Shown: positions 1 through 12,737 of the stretch, piece after piece | Position numbering within the stretch: the first letter of the stretch is position 1 | How the letters are laid out: every line of letters begins with the position of its first letter | Source of the DNA: Pelodera strongyloides | Lineage: Eukaryota > Nematoda > Chromadorea > Rhabditida > Rhabditidae | DNA length: 64,000 nucleotides | Assembly (NCBI GenBank): GCA_036852015.1 | Contig: JAANDG010000433.1 | Span: 1-64,000 of the forward strand | Direction: 5' to 3' | Made by a program: the position numbers and the translations under genes | The notes under the pieces: generated by a model | The model's input: the letters and a program-made list of their open reading frames with translations, nothing else | Told to the model about the DNA's origin: nothing | Database searches by the model: none

Positions 1-1976
1 CTTTATGAGAACCTTGCGGCGCGCGTTTTCAATTAAAATTGAGCGTGTCGCAATTCGTACGGTACGGCTCACACACATTTAATTTAAAATGCGCGCGCAG
101 TATTTGTGTGAGAATCTTGAGGTGCGGTTTCATTTAAAATTGGAGTTTCGCAATCGTTACGTCGCACACACATTTTAATTTAAAACGCGTACAGTATTCT
201 TTGAGAACCTTGCGGCGCGCGTTTTCAATTTAGAATTGAGCGTGTCGCATCCCGTCACGGTATGGCGCACACACATTTAATTTAAAATGCGCGTCGCAGT
301 AATCTGTGTGAGATCTTGCGTACGCGTTTTCAATTTAAAATTGAGCGTGTCGCATCCCGTAACGGTATGTCGCACACACATTTTAATTTAAAATGTGCGT
401 CGCAGTATTCTGTGTGAGAATCTTGCGGCGCGCATTTTATTTAAAATTGAGCGTGTCGCAATCCGTTACGGTACGGCTCACACACATTTTAATTTAAAAC
501 ACGCGCCGCAGCATTCTTTATGAGAACCTTGCGGCGCGCGTTTTCAATTTAGAATTGAGCGTGTCGCATCCCGTCACGGTATGGCGCACACACATTTTAA
601 TTTAAAACGCGCGCCGCAGTATTCTCTGTGAGAATCTTGCGGCGCGTATTTTTATTTAAAATTGAGCGTGGACATCCCGTTACGGTATGCCGCACACACA
701 TTTTAATTTAAAATGCGCGTCGCAGTATTCTGTATGATAATCTAGCGGTGCGCGTTTTCAATTTAAAATTGAGCGTGTCGCATCCCGTAACGGTATGTCG
801 CACACACATTTTAATTTAAAATGCGCGTCGCAGTATTCTGTGTGAGAATCTTGCGGCGCGCATTTTATTTAAAATTGAGCGTGTCGCATCCCGTTACGGT
901 ATGGCGCACACACATTTTAATTTAAAATGCGCGTCGCAGTATTCTGTGTGAGAATCTTGCGGCGCGCATTTTATTTAAAATTGAGCGTGTCGCAATCCGT
1001 TACGGTACGGCTCACACACATTTTAATTTAAAACACGCGCCGCAGTATTCTTTATGAGAACCTTGCGGCGCGCGTTTTCAATTTTAGAATTGAGCGTGTC
1101 GCATCCCGTCACGGTATGGCGCACACACATTTTAATTTAAAATGCGCCTCGCAGTATCTGTGTGAGAATCTTGCGGTGCGCGTTTTCATTTAAAATTGAG
1201 CGTGTCGCATCCGTAACGGTATGTCGCACACACATTTTAATTTAAAATGTGCGTCGCAGTATTCTGTGTGAGAATCTTGCGGCGCGCGTTTTAATTTAGA
1301 ATTGAGCGTGTCGCATCTGGTCACGTATGGCGCACACACTTTTAGTTTAAATGCGCGTCGCAGTATTCTGTGTGAGAATCTTGCGGCGCGCATTTTATTA
1401 AAATTGTGCGTGTCTTACGGTACGGCTCACACACATTTTAATTTAAAACACGCGCCGCAGCATTCTTTATGAGAACCCTGCGGTGCGCGTTTTCAATTTA
1501 GAATTGAGCGTGTCGCATTCCGTCACGGCATGGCGCACACACAATTTATAATGCGCGTCGCAGTATTCTGTGTGAGAATCTTGCGGCGCGCATTTTGAAT
1601 TTAAAATTTGGCGTGTCGCATCCCGTTACGGTATGGCCCACACGCATATTAATTTAAAAGGCGCTTCGCAGTATTCTCCGTGCGAATATTGCGGCGGACA
1701 TTTTATATAAAATTGAGCGTGTCGCATCCCGTTACGGTATGGCGCACACACATTTTAATTTAAAATGCGCGCCGCAGTATTATGTGCGAGAAACTTTCTG
1801 CGCGCGTTTTCAATTTAAAATTGAGCGTGGCGCACACCGTTACGGTATGGCGCATCCTTATTTTAAATAAAAATGCGCGAGGCAGTATTCTGTGTGAGAA
1901 TGTTGCGGCGCGCATTTTCAATTTAAAATTGAGCGTGGCACGTACCGTTACGGTATGGCGCACACACACATTTTAA

Positions 1977-2379
1977 AGGAGAAAGCTCACGAGAATGAAG
2001 CGCTCAAATGGTTTCCTTTTATCGAAGGATAATGGGTTTATCTTCCAAAAAACAAGTGTTATAAGGTTCAGCGCTTTAGTTTGGAGGAATTAATTAATCT
2101 AAGAACTCGAAGTCAAATAAAATAACCTGCAAGTAGACTTCAAAGATAAACATGCAAATTTACAAGTCATTTTGCAAGCCAGCACAAAAATTGCATGCCC
2201 ACTATGGAAATCAACTATTTTTTACGATCCAAAATTTTGATAGAATTCATAGTTTTATATTGATTTACTCCTTCCAGTTAAAAGCTTTTGCATTGTAAAG
2301 CATGTCTTCGGAACTTCATACCATCATCTTTCGATAAAAGGAAACCATTCGAGCACTTCATTCTCGTGAGCCTCCTCCT
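1977..2379. mobile_element. TTAA-flanked MITE, TIR AGGAGGAGGCTCACGAG, copy 1
   Basis: A 403 bp element inside the satellite, flanked by TTAA at 1973-1976 and 2380-2383. Its ends are inverted repeats of about 50 bp; the left end carries small changes (AGGAGAAAGCTC) and the right end reads GAGCCTCCTCCT. There is no coding capacity. TTAA target duplication is typical of piggyBac-type transposition, so a nonautonomous piggyBac-like element is the likely class (inference). Confidence 0.8.
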
Positions 2380-2898
2380 TTAATTTAAAATGCGCGTCGC
2401 AGTATTCTGTGTGAGAATCTTGCGGCGCGCATTTTTCTTTAAGATTGAGCGTGTCGCATACCGGTACGGTATGGCGCACACAAATTTTAATTTAAATGCG
2501 CGTCGCAGTATTCGGTGTGAGAATCTTGCGGCGCTCATTTTTCTTTAAGATTGAGCGTGTCTCATCCCGTTACGGTATGGCGCACACACATTTTAATTTA
2601 AAATGCGTGTCGCAGTATCATGTTTCAGAATGTTGCGGCGCGCATTTTCAATTTAAAATTCAGCGTGGCGCACACCGTCACGGTATGGCGCACCCTTAGT
2701 TTAATTTAAAATGCGCGTCGAGTATTCTGTGTGAGGATATTGCGGCGCACATTTTATATAAAATTGAGCGTGTCGCATCCCGTTACGGTATAGCACAGAT
2801 TAAATTAAATTAGATTAAAGATTAAATAAAAGATTAAATAAAAAATGCGCGTCGCAGTGTGGTGTGTGTTGTGTGAACGCTGCGGCGCGCATTTGTAA

Positions 2899-3069
2899 TT
2901 TAAAGCGAAATGCTAGCCGCTTTGGAAAATTTGCATATGATAAGCAAATACTATGTATCCTATGCTAATTTTGTACGATTGCCGTGGACGATCGTACAAA
3001 ATTATCATAGGATAATAGGATTTGCTTATCATATGCAAAATTTCCAAGCGGCTAGCATTTCGCTTTAAA
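2899..3069. mobile_element. palindromic TTTAAA-ended MITE (AGCGAAATGCTAGCC family)
   Basis: Nearly perfect palindrome of about 170 bp: the arm AGCGAAATGCTAGCCGC through TTGTACGATTG is repeated inverted around a short centre. Both ends read TTTAAA, interpretable as a TTAA target next to an A/T terminal base. It resembles the PALTTTAAA type of palindromic repeat known from Caenorhabditis (recalled, not searched). Inserted in satellite. Confidence 0.8.
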
Positions 3070-6000
3070 TTTAAAATGCGCGTCGCAGTATTCTGTGTGA
3101 GAATCTGCGGCGCGCATTTTTCTTAGATTGAGCGTGTCGCATACCGGTACGGTATGGCGCAACAATTTTAATTTGAAATGGCGCGTCGCAGTATTCTGTG
3201 TGAGAATTGCGGGGCGCGTTTCATTTAAAATTGAGCGTGTCGCATCCCGTCACGGTATGGCGCACACACATTTTAATTTAAAATGCGCGTCGCAGTATTC
3301 TGTGTGAGAATCTTGCGGCGCGCATTTTATTAAAATTGAGCGTGTCGCAATCCGTTACGGTACGGCTCACACACATTTTAATTTAAAACACGCGCCGCAG
3401 TATTCTTTATGAGAACCTTGCGGCGCGCGTTTTCAATTTAGAATTGAGCGTGTCGCATCCCGTCACCACACATTTTAATTTAAAATGCGCGTCGCAGTAT
3501 TCTGTGTGAGAATCTTGCGGTGCGCGTTTTCAATTTAAAATTGAGCGTGTCGCATCCCGTAACGGTATGTCGCACGCACATTTTAATTTAAAATGTGCGT
3601 CGCAGTATTCTGTGTGAGAATCTTGCGGCGCGTGTTTTCAATTTAGAATTGAGCGTGTCGCATCTGGTCACGGTATGGCGCACACACATTTTAATTTAAA
3701 ATGCGCGTCGCAGTATTCTGTGTGAGAATCTTGCGGCGCGCATTTTATTTAAAATGAGCGTGTCGCAATCCGTTACGGTACGGCTCACACACATTTTAAT
3801 TTAAAACACGCGCCGCAGCATTCTTTATGAGAACCTTGCGGCGCGCGTTTTCAATTTAGAATTGAGCGTGTCGCATCCCGTCACGGTATGGCGCACACAC
3901 ATTTTAATTTAAAATGCGCGCCGCAGTATTGTATGATAATCTAGCGGTGCGCGTTTTCATTTTAAAATTGAGCGTGTCGCATCCCGTAACGGTATGTCGC
4001 ACACACATTTTAATTTAAAACACGCGCCGCAGTATTCTTTATGAGAACCTTGCGGCGCGCGTTTTCAATTTAGAATTGAGCGTGTCGCATCCCGTCACGG
4101 TATGGCGCACACACATTTTAATTTAAAATGCGCGTCGCAGTATTGTATGATAATCTAGCGGTGCGCGTTTTCATTTTAAAATTGAGCGTGTCGCATCCCG
4201 TAACGGTATGTCGCACACACATTTTAATTTAAAACACGCGCCGCAGTATTCTTTATGAGAACCTTGCGGCGCGGAATTGAGCGTTTTCAATGGTCCCTGT
4301 GTGAGAATCTGCGGTGCGCGTTTTCAATTAAATTGAGGTGTCGCATCCCGTCACGGTATGGCGCACACACATTTTAATTTAAAATGCGCGTCGCAGTATT
4401 GTATGATAATCTAGCGGTGCGCGTTTTCATTTTAAAATTGAGCGTGTCGCATCCCGTAACGGTATGTCGCACACACATTTTAATTTAAAACACGCGCCGC
4501 AGTATTCTTTATGAGAACCTTGCGGCGCGCGTTTTCAATTTAGAATTGAGCGTGTCGCATCCCGTCACGGTATGGCGCACACACATTTTAATTTAAAATG
4601 CGCGTCGCAGTATTCTGTGTGAGAATCTTGCGGTGCGCGTTTTCAATTTAAAATTGAGCGTGTCGCATCCCGTAACGGTATGTCGCACACACATTTTAAT
4701 TTAAAATGTGCGTCGCAGTATTCTGTGTGAGAATCTTGCGGCGCGCGTTTTTCAATTTAGAATTGAGCGTGTCGCATCTGGTAACGGTATGGCGCACACA
4801 CGTTTTAATTTAAAATGCGCGTCGCAGTGTTCTGTGTGAGAATCTTGCGGCGCGCATTTTATTAAAATTGAGCGTGTCGCAATCCGTTACGGTACGGCTC
4901 ACGCACATTTTAATTTAAAACACGCGCCGCAGCATTCTTTATGAGAACCTTGCGGCGCGCGTTTTCAACTTAGAATTGAGCGTGTCGCATCCCGTCACGG
5001 TATGGCGCACACACATTTTAATTTAAAATGCGCGCCGCAGTATTCTCTGTGAGAATCTTGCGGCGCGCATTTTTATTTAAAATTGTGCGTGTCTTACGGT
5101 ACGGCTCACACACATTTTAATTTAAAATGCGCGTCGCAGTATTCTGTGTGAGAATGTTGCGGCGAGCATTTTTAATTTAAAATTGAGGGTGCCGCGTCCC
5201 GTAACGGTATGTCGCACACACATTTTAATTTAAAATGCGCGTCGCAGTATTCTGTGTGAGAATCTTGCGGCGCGCATTTTATTAAAATTGAGCGTGTCGC
5301 AATCCGTTACGGTACGGCTCACACACATTTTAATTTAAAACACGCGCCGCAGTATTCTTTATGAGAATCTTGCGGCGCATTTTATTTAAAATGGAGCGTG
5401 TCGCAATCCGTTACGGTACGTCTCACACACATTTTAATTTAAAACACGCGCCGCAGTATTCTTTATGAGAACCTTGCGGCGCGCGTTTTCAATTTAGAAT
5501 TGAGCGTGTCGCATCCCGTCACGGTATGGCGCACACACATTTTAATTTAAAATGCGCGTCGCAGTATTCTGTGTGAGAATCTTGCGGTGCGCGTTTTCAA
5601 TTTAAAATTGAGCGTGTCGCATCCCGTAACGGTATGTCGCACACACATTTTAATTTAAAATGTGCGTCGCAGTATTCTGTGTGAGAACCTTGCGGCGCGC
5701 GTTTTCAATTTAGAATTGAGCGTGTCGCATCCCGTCACGGTATGGCGCACACACATTTTAATTTAAAATGCGCGTCGCAGTATTCTGTGTGAGAATCTTG
5801 CGGTGCGCGTTTTCAATTTAAAATTGAGCGTGTCGCATCCCGTAACGGTATGTCGCACACACATTTTAATTTAAAATGTGCGTCGCAGTATTCTGTGTGA
5901 GAATCTTGCGGCGCGCATTTTATTTAAAATTGAGCGTGTCGCAATCCGTTACGGTACGGCTCACACACATTTTAATTTAAAACACGCGCCGCAGCATTCT

Positions 6001-7448
6001 TTATGAGAACCTGCGGCGCGCGTTTTCAATTAGAATTGAGCGTGTCGATCCCGTCACGGTATGGCGCACACACATTTTAATTTAAAATGCGCGCCGCAGT
6101 ATTCTGTGTGAGAATCTTGCGGCGCGTATTTTATTTAAAATTGAGCGTGGGCATCCCGTTACGGTATGCCGCACACACATTTTAATTTAAAATGCGCGTC
6201 GCAGTATTCTGTATGATAATCTAGCGGTGCGCGTTTTCAATTTAAAATTGAGCGTGTCGCATCCCGTAACGGTATGTCGCACACACATTTTAATTTAAAA
6301 TGCGCGTCGCAGTATTCTGTGTGAGAATCTTGCGGCGCGCATTTTAAATTTTGCCCGTTACGGTATGGCGCACACACATTTTAATTTAAAATGCGCGTCG
6401 CAGTATTCTGTGTGAGAATCTTGCGGCGCGCATTTTATTTAAAATGGAGCGTGTCGCAATCCGTTACGGTACGGCTCACACACATTTTAATTTAAAACAC
6501 GCGCCGCAGTATTCTTTATGAGAACCTTGCGGCGCGCGTTTTCAATTTAGAATTGAGCGTGTCGCATCCCGTCACGGTATGGCGCACACACATTTTAATT
6601 TAAAATGCGCGTCGCAGTATTCTGTGTGAGAATCTTGCGGTGCGCGTTTTCAATTTAAAATTGAGCGTGTCGCATCCCGTAACGGTATGTCGCACACACA
6701 TTTTAATTTAAAATGTGCGTCGCAGTATTCTGTGTGAGAATCTTGCGGCGCGCGTTTTCAATTTAGAATTGAGCGTGTCGCATCTGGTCACGGTATGGCG
6801 CACACACATTTTAATTTAAAATGCGCGTCGCAGTATTCTGTGTGAGAATCTTGCGGCGCGCATTTTTATTTAAAATTGTGCGTGTCTTACGGTACGGCTC
6901 ACACACATTTTAATTTAAAACACGCGCCGCAGCATTCTTTATGAGAACCTTGCGGCGCGCGTTTTCAATTTAGAATTGAGCGTGTCGCATTCCGTCACGG
7001 CATGGCGCACACACAATTTATAATGCGCGTCGCAGTATTCTGTGTGAGAATCTTGCGGCGCGCATTTAGAATTTAAAATTTGGCGTGTCGCATCCCGTTA
7101 CGGTATGGCCCACACGCATATTAATTTAAAAGGCGCTTCGCAGTATTCTCCGTGAGAATATTGCGGCGGACATTTTATATAAAATTGAGCGTGTCGCATC
7201 CCGTTACGGTATGGCGCACACACATTTTAATTTAAAATGCGCGCCGCAGTATTATGTGCGAGAAACTTGCTGCGCGCGTTTTCAATTTAAAATTGAGCGT
7301 GGCGCACACCGTTACGGTATGGCGCACCCTTATTTTAAATAAAAATGCGCGAGGCAGTATTCTGTGTGAGAATGTTGCGGCGCGCATTTTCAATTTAAAA
7401 TTGAGCGTGGCACGTACCGCTACGGTATGGCGCACACACACATTTTAA

Positions 7449-7851
7449 AGGAGGAGGCTCACGAGAATGAAGCGCTCAAATGGTTTCCTTTTATCGAAGG
7501 ATAATGGGTTTATCTTCCAAAAAACAAGTGTTATAAGGTTCAGCGCTTTAGTTTGGAGGAATTAATTAATCTAAGAACTCGAAGTCAAATAAAATAATGT
7601 AAGGTAGACTTCAAAGATAAACATGCAAATTTACAAGTCATTTTGCAAGCCAGCACAAAATTTGCATGCCCACTATGGAAATCAACTATTTTTTACGATC
7701 CAAAATTTTGATAGAATTCATAGTTTTATATTGATTTACTCCTTCCAGTTAAAAGCTTTTGCATTGTAAAGCATGTCTTTCGAAACTTCATACCATCATC
7801 TTTCGATAAAAGGAAACCATTCGAGCACTTCATTCTCGTGAGCCTCCTCCT
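7449..7851. mobile_element. TTAA-flanked MITE, TIR AGGAGGAGGCTCACGAG, copy 2
   Basis: Same 403 bp element as at 1977, flanked by TTAA at 7445-7448 and 7852-7855, with intact ends AGGAGGAGGCTC and GAGCCTCCTCCT. The satellite around it matches that around copy 1, so this copy came from segmental duplication rather than an independent insertion. Confidence 0.82.
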
Positions 7852-8343
7852 TTAATTTAAAATGCGCGTCGCAGTATTCTGTGTGAGAATCTTGCGGCGC
7901 GCATTTTTCTTTAAGATTGAGCGTGTCGCATACCGGTACGGTATGGCGCACACAAATTTTAATTTGAAATGCGCGTCGCAGTATTCTGTGTGAGAATCTT
8001 GCGGCACGCATTTTTCTTTAAGATTGAGCGTGTCTCATCCCGTTACGGTATGGCGCACACACATTTTAATTTAAAATGCGTGTCGCAGTATCATGTTTCA
8101 GAATGTTGCGGCGCGCATTTTCAATTTAAAATTCAGCGTGGCGCACACCGTCACGGTATGGCGCACCCTTAGTTTAATTTAAAATGCGCGTCGAGTATTC
8201 TGTGTGAGAATATTGCGGCGCACATTTTATATAAAATTGAGCGTGTCGCATCCCGTTACGGTATAGCACACCCTTAGATTAAATAAAAAATGCGCGTCGC
8301 AGTGTTGTGTGTGTTGTGTGAACGCTGCGGCGCGCATTTTCAA

Positions 8344-8512
8344 TTTAAAGCGAAATGCTAGCCGCTTTGGAAAATTTGCATATGATAAGCAAATACTATG
8401 TATCCTATGCTAATTTTGTACGATTGCCGACGATCGTACAAAATTATCATAGGATACATAGGATTTGCTTATCATATGCAAATTTTCCAAGGGGGCTAGC
8501 ATTTCGCTTTAA
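8344..8512. mobile_element. palindromic TTTAAA-ended MITE (AGCGAAATGCTAGCC family)
   Basis: Second copy of the palindrome at 2899, at the right edge of the satellite array, with a few base changes between arms. Its position relative to the neighbouring MITE and monomers matches the first copy, supporting a duplicated block. Confidence 0.78.
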
Positions 8513-9600
8513 TATTGAAAGCGGCACACCCCGTTACGATATGTGGTTTATTATTTGATTCTTATTTATGATTGAAAAATGCTGCCATATCGGCAAGCAT
8601 TCATATTTTGGATTTTAGTATTTTGAATATTTTGTATTAATCGGAAAAATATTGTGCCAACCGCATCCTTCGTTTCCTTGCAGATCCTTGTGCTCCTGGT
8701 GGCTGTCCCGGTTTTCCTCCAAGCTTCAGGATCGACACCGCTCAGGGGACAAACAAAACATCCAGGATAAATTAAACGGACAGTAAGAAAGACAATGAAA
8801 GCATGCACAATATGGCTTTTCCTTTGCGCCTTGGAAAAATAGCATAAACAACCAAGGAAAGTAACAACATGCAAAACAAAATCGGAATAATAAGCGATGA
8901 ATAAAAACTGAATTTGAATAAATCGTTTGTCCTCATGTGTGTGTTGTTGTTCACGTACTCGTGAGGCTTCTGAAACCCGTTTAAATTAATTGAATTATGA
9001 TGTTAATAAAGTTTTGTTGAATGATTGTTGTTCACAGTAACAACGTGAAACGTTTGGCTGGTGTACGCGGCGTACCGGAGCCGTGTGGGATGTAGGCCTG
9101 CGCCTGATATATAGGCGCGTATATGGCGAACTTCAACTTTTTTGTGGATTCTTGCCCGCCTGCATCTGGCCTACACCGGGCCCCGGGCCCACATCATGTG
9201 CACCAGCGGAGCATCTTTTGTGTTTTGCTCGAGTCACTTTGCACCTGATTGGCCAGGCGTATGCGGCACACTTTGTTCGGGCCCTCCGTAGGCCGCGCAC
9301 CGGCCAAGTTTCGACACTCAAGTGAAAAGTGAAATATGCAAAGTTTTACAGAAAAAGAATCACTCACATAATAAGTTCAGTAGACTGGACCTTTTTTTCA
9401 TAGGTACCGCTCCAACATCGAACGAATGGTTCGTGTGATAACGACACACCATCGTACATGACGATGTTACCAAGTTCTAAAACAATAAGCGGGTTTTCAG
9501 CAAGTTTAGTTTTTTTTTGTACTACTACGAGTTCTTGAACATCCACTACAGTACATTGTGGTTGCTGGAAGCCTATACAAAAAAAACGAGCTTCCCCGTA
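8513..9600. other. intergenic, no convincing gene apart from one small ORF
   Basis: GC-richer around 9060-9330, with overlapping frames on both strands that lack splice structure. Apart from the small frame at 8772-8954, nothing recognisable was seen. Confidence 0.5.
8772..8954 (-). CDS. small membrane-anchored ORF, uncertain
   Basis: A 60-codon frame on the minus strand beginning MNNNTHMRTNDLFKF. Residues about 15-40 form one strongly hydrophobic stretch (LIIPILFCMLLLSLVVYAI), followed by a basic FPRRKGK segment and a second hydrophobic run to the stop. This would be a small one- or two-span membrane peptide, but no splice structure, homolog or poly(A) signal supports it. A Pro/Gly-rich frame (GGKPGQPPGAQG) lies just downstream in another frame and might be an exon, or chance. 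Confidence 0.22.
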   Translation of the reverse strand: MNNNTHMRTNDLFKFSFYSSLIIPILFCMLLLSLVVYAIFPRRKGKAILCMLSLSFLLSV

Positions 9601-9960
9601 ACTAATGTGCGCACCGCAGCTGGCATGGTGTGCTGCAGAGCATGTCGAGGGGAGATTGGCCTGGGATTCCGAGGTTTATATTGGTACTCTTCATTGGCCG
9701 GGGCAGCACCACGCACGGTGATCTGGAAAACCAAAATTTATTATCACTTGTTTACACTGATGGGTCGGGTGGCGGCAGCGAGGGGCTGGCGTGGTGCAGT
9801 AGCGGATGAAAATTTGCGCCGCGACTTCGCCAATCTTCGCTAGATTCTCGCGAAAGGATACTCAGTGAACTAGCGAGAAATGTCTAGCGAAACGCGTAGT
9901 GAGCGGCGAGAGGTTCATGTTTGGCCGCGCACCACCAAAGTTTCACGTTGCAAAATTTTC
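9601..9960 (-). pseudogene. decayed copy of the exon 4/intron block of the 12.7-14.5 kb gene
   Basis: Resembles 13470-13740, including the end of the exon that encodes the KKDYQYKPRNPRP region (here mutated), its acceptor side and the following GC-rich intron sequence (GTGGCGGC, GACTTCGCCAAT). Only the flank and the exon edge remain, with no open frame. One of three related blocks, with 11240-11710 and the intact one at 13356-13740. Confidence 0.5.
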
Positions 9961-11239
9961 TACCGTAGTCAAAATCCACTCACGTCAGTCCAGTCTCACA
10001 TATCGTACACCCTCCACGTTGAATTCATTACTGTTGCAAGTGTAGGAGGCTGAAGTACCACTTGCCACATCGTGAGGGGTCGAAGGGAATGGGAGTGAGA
10101 AGTAGGGTGTTCACTGAACGAAAATTTGCATATTACTATAGTAATAGGAATATGAGTTGCGAGTGGTAGTCTCGGAGCGCATCAATGTTCAGCACATCCG
10201 CGCACAACCTGCTTCCGAGAGCATCGCGCACACCTAATGTGCTGCAGGCTTTCACAGGTCCACAAGTTCTAGTGAAAAAAAAAACAATTCAGAATTCAGA
10301 CTGCACTACTGTTTTGCGCACCTTATGTCACTGGCGCTCATAAACCGTATTCTGCACACATTACGCAACCCAAACCCAATCAACTACAAACTACAATGCA
10401 CTTACCCAAAAAACATCCTGGAAACTGGTGGCTGCATTCACTCAGTGAATGTGATAACTGGTACCATTCTTTGGAGGGCTTGAAGCTTGAACTTGGGCTA
10501 AAATTCTGACTAATTAGCTATGTTAATTGCTACAATTAGAGTTCCGACAAAATGAACGATGATACCGTAAACCTAATACCTAACAAAGGAAATCACCGAG
10601 TCAATAGTTGTTTTCCAATCAAAGGAAAGTTTTCCTGAATTTTACGGTGCGGAAAAAAACCCTCTAATGTGAAAACTTCATTACCAAAAGTCGTCCTAGA
10701 GTTACAAGTGGGATTAGAGCACTATAAGTAAAAAATCCCCAAACCTACGGTAACCCACCTCTCTCGATGAATCTGCGCACTGCATATGATGTGTTGCGAA
10801 GCATCTCGCAGCGTTCCCTCATCGTTGGACTCTGAGAAACGGCAAGTTATACAGTAAGAAACGGGGACTCTTGGGCAGACTAGATCTACACGCCTGAGTG
10901 CTTTTACATACTTATACCCTTATACGGATTGTACGGTACATATGCATTAGAAAATCAACGATGTACACGGTACACTACAATGCTAGAGAATTCAGCCTTA
11001 CTATCTAGTATTATTGTGTAGGTAGGTTAGCAGAGAGAGACAGAGAGACAGAGAGACATAGAGAGACAGAGAGAGGATATAAAAACAACAAAAAAACTAT
11101 TACCAGAGCTAATAGCAAGCGTGTAATCTAGGTACAAGTCAATAAGCCTAACTGCAATGGCTAGGTTGAGTAAAGTAGAGAGAGTGTGTCAGTGTGCCTG
11201 ACAGCAAAATAAGAAAGAGAGGGAGAGTCAGAGTCGCAT
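9961..11239. other. intergenic, mostly unannotatable
   Basis: No coding exon recognised. Contains an impure GAGAGACA microsatellite at about 11031-11076. Confidence 0.5.
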
Positions 11240-11710
11240 TAGTGTTGTACTCTAGCTACCAGAATATCAATCCACTGTACCTTTTCATCATCGGAGTCGA
11301 CTCCGAGTCCAGCAATGTAGTACTTGAGGAAGTCGGTCTCTCCAGCCACGACGACGACCAGATGTGGAGGCATCGGACCAGTCTTCGCGGGGGATGGCGC
11401 GGGTATTCCGAGGTTTATACTGGTACTCTTTCTTGGTTGGAGTAGCACCAGGACGGTAATCTGGAAACTAAATGGATTATAGCTTGGTTACACTGATAAA
11501 AAGTTGGGTGGCGGCGGAGAGTGTCGGGCGTGGTGCGGTAGCAGATAAAAAGGCACGCGGCGACTTCGCCAATTTTCGCCAAAGATTTTCGCAACACAGT
11601 GAACTAGTAAGAACCTGACAAGTTCTGGCGAAAGGCGTGATGCGCGGCAAGAGGTTGGCACACCGGTTTTTGGCCGCGCACCACCAAAGTTTTCTGTTGC
11701 ATCATTCACT
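11240..11710 (-). pseudogene. second decayed copy of the exon 4/intron block
   Basis: On the minus strand, a stretch coding KKEYQYKPRNTRAIPRE and one coding YYIAGLGVDSDDEK both match the exon at 13356-13560. They lie in different frames because about 40 bases between them have been lost and replaced. The GC-rich intron flank to 11710 is also shared. Donor-like sequence (AAAAGGTACAG) follows. Best read as a frameshifted duplicate. Confidence 0.6.
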
Positions 11711-11827
11711 ACTGTAACTTATTCACTTGTCCTATGTTGTTTTCCTATTATTTTTATGATCCACGGAAGCAGTTGTGCAATGATTTGCGCATATGTATTG
11801 ATTTTCTACTCGTATTTTTCATGTTAA

Positions 11828-12001
11828 AACGAAATACCGGCGGGTTTTTGAAACGCATCGTGGACAATCTAATTCCTACGTATTTATGCTAATTTACTCG
11901 AATTTAGCTCGATTTTCTATTATAATTTATGTTCATTTGCACAAGTTGCATGAGACTGCTGGTGTACTTGCTGTGTTTCAAGAACCGGTCGGTATTTCGC
12001 T
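11828..12001. mobile_element. palindromic TTAA MITE (CGAAATACCGGC family)
   Basis: About 174 bp palindrome with arms CGAAATACCGGCNGGTTTTTGAAACGCAT, flanked by TTAA (11824-11827, 12002-12005). Six members of this family occur in the window (also 36112, 40389, 41098, 43235, 59995). No coding capacity. Confidence 0.8.
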
Positions 12002-12408
12002 TTAAATCAACCATACCCCATTACAGCAATCGACAACTTCTTGTGAAGGGAGGGTGGGCGGGATCTTGGGCAGATCTTCCATAGGAATTACCTAGAAGGA
12101 ATCAATATCTAAGCTATGATAAATTCCTCAAAAAAAAAGAAACCTTGCACCGCGTAAAAACAAGGAAAGTGTCCCTCCAGCAAATAATCACTAGTATTTT
12201 ATTGTTTTTTTTTTACTATACCTATTTTATTGTTGACCAGACTAAAATTTAAGGTGAAAATCAATTTTTTTGTAGCTTTTCTGAAACATTGCGTTTTCAT
12301 AGGGTCACGCTCACACAAACAGTGATGCTGGAAAATTTCTTGTATTATGCACCAAAACTCTGCGATTCCATTTGTGAAAACCCCTTTTCCAGAAATTAAA
12401 AACTAAAC

Positions 12409-12613
12409 GAGTTATTTGGAAAAAACTACCAGACACAATTTGGAGATGATTGCATATTGGATGTATGTATGTAAAAGGCGAAACATAAGCCTTTCTATGC
12501 GACTACGATATGTTCCTGCCGGGCCTTTTTGCCACATAACTCGCCAATTGCACGTTTTATGCTTTACATGATTACGTTTCGCATAGTTCAAACGCAATAT
12601 CTGAGTATTTTCA
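12409..12613 (+). repeat. inverted dispersed repeat, arm 1
   Basis: About 205 bp matching the reverse complement of 13075-13262, with shared blocks such as GGCGAAACATA, TACGATATGTTC and CTGAGTATTTTC. The two arms face each other across the last two coding exons of the minus-strand gene at 12738-14482. Confidence 0.7.
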
Positions 12614-12737
12614 GGTCAAGTGACTTTCCCACAGAGCCTCAACCTATACTGTTCGAAAAAAGCAACAAAACAATTCATACGCCTACGTAGGATGTCCAGG
12701 ACTAAACCGAACCCTAAACATATATCTAGGATGCGCC

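Larger units (their letters stand above)
1..8340. repeat. satellite array, about 106 bp monomer
   Basis: Head-to-tail repeats of about 106 bp fill this interval except for the inserted MITEs listed separately (1977-2379, 2899-3069, 7449-7851). Each monomer alternates a GC-rich block (GCGCGTCGCAG or TTGCGGCGCGC) with an AT block (TTTTAATTTAAAATG), a GAGCGTGTCGCATCCCGT block and an ACGGTATGGCGCACACAC block. Arms within a monomer are near inverted complements, so each unit could fold into hairpins. Variants are interspersed, for example TTTATGAGAACC versus TGTGTGAGAATC, and CCCGTAACGG versus CCCGTCACGG. Monomers at the right edge of each sub-block (1560-1976, 2384-2860, 7030-7448, 7856-8300) are more diverged. 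The 60-70 codon open frames here follow from the repeat and are not genes. Confidence 0.95.
11711..12737. other. intergenic with MITE and one arm of an inverted repeat
   Basis: Apart from the MITE at 11828-12001 and the repeat arm at 12409-12613, no feature is supported. Confidence 0.5.

Noticed and set aside
1190..8172. Several 60-70 codon frames on both strands in the satellite
   Set aside because: They recur with the monomer, lack splice sites and have repeat-derived peptide (FKLKMRA type).
1..8340. Possible CRISPR array
   Set aside because: Eukaryotic context, contiguous 106 bp monomers with no unique spacers.
9083..9325. Overlapping plus and minus frames in GC-rich DNA
   Set aside because: Composition effect; no splice structure or recognisable protein.
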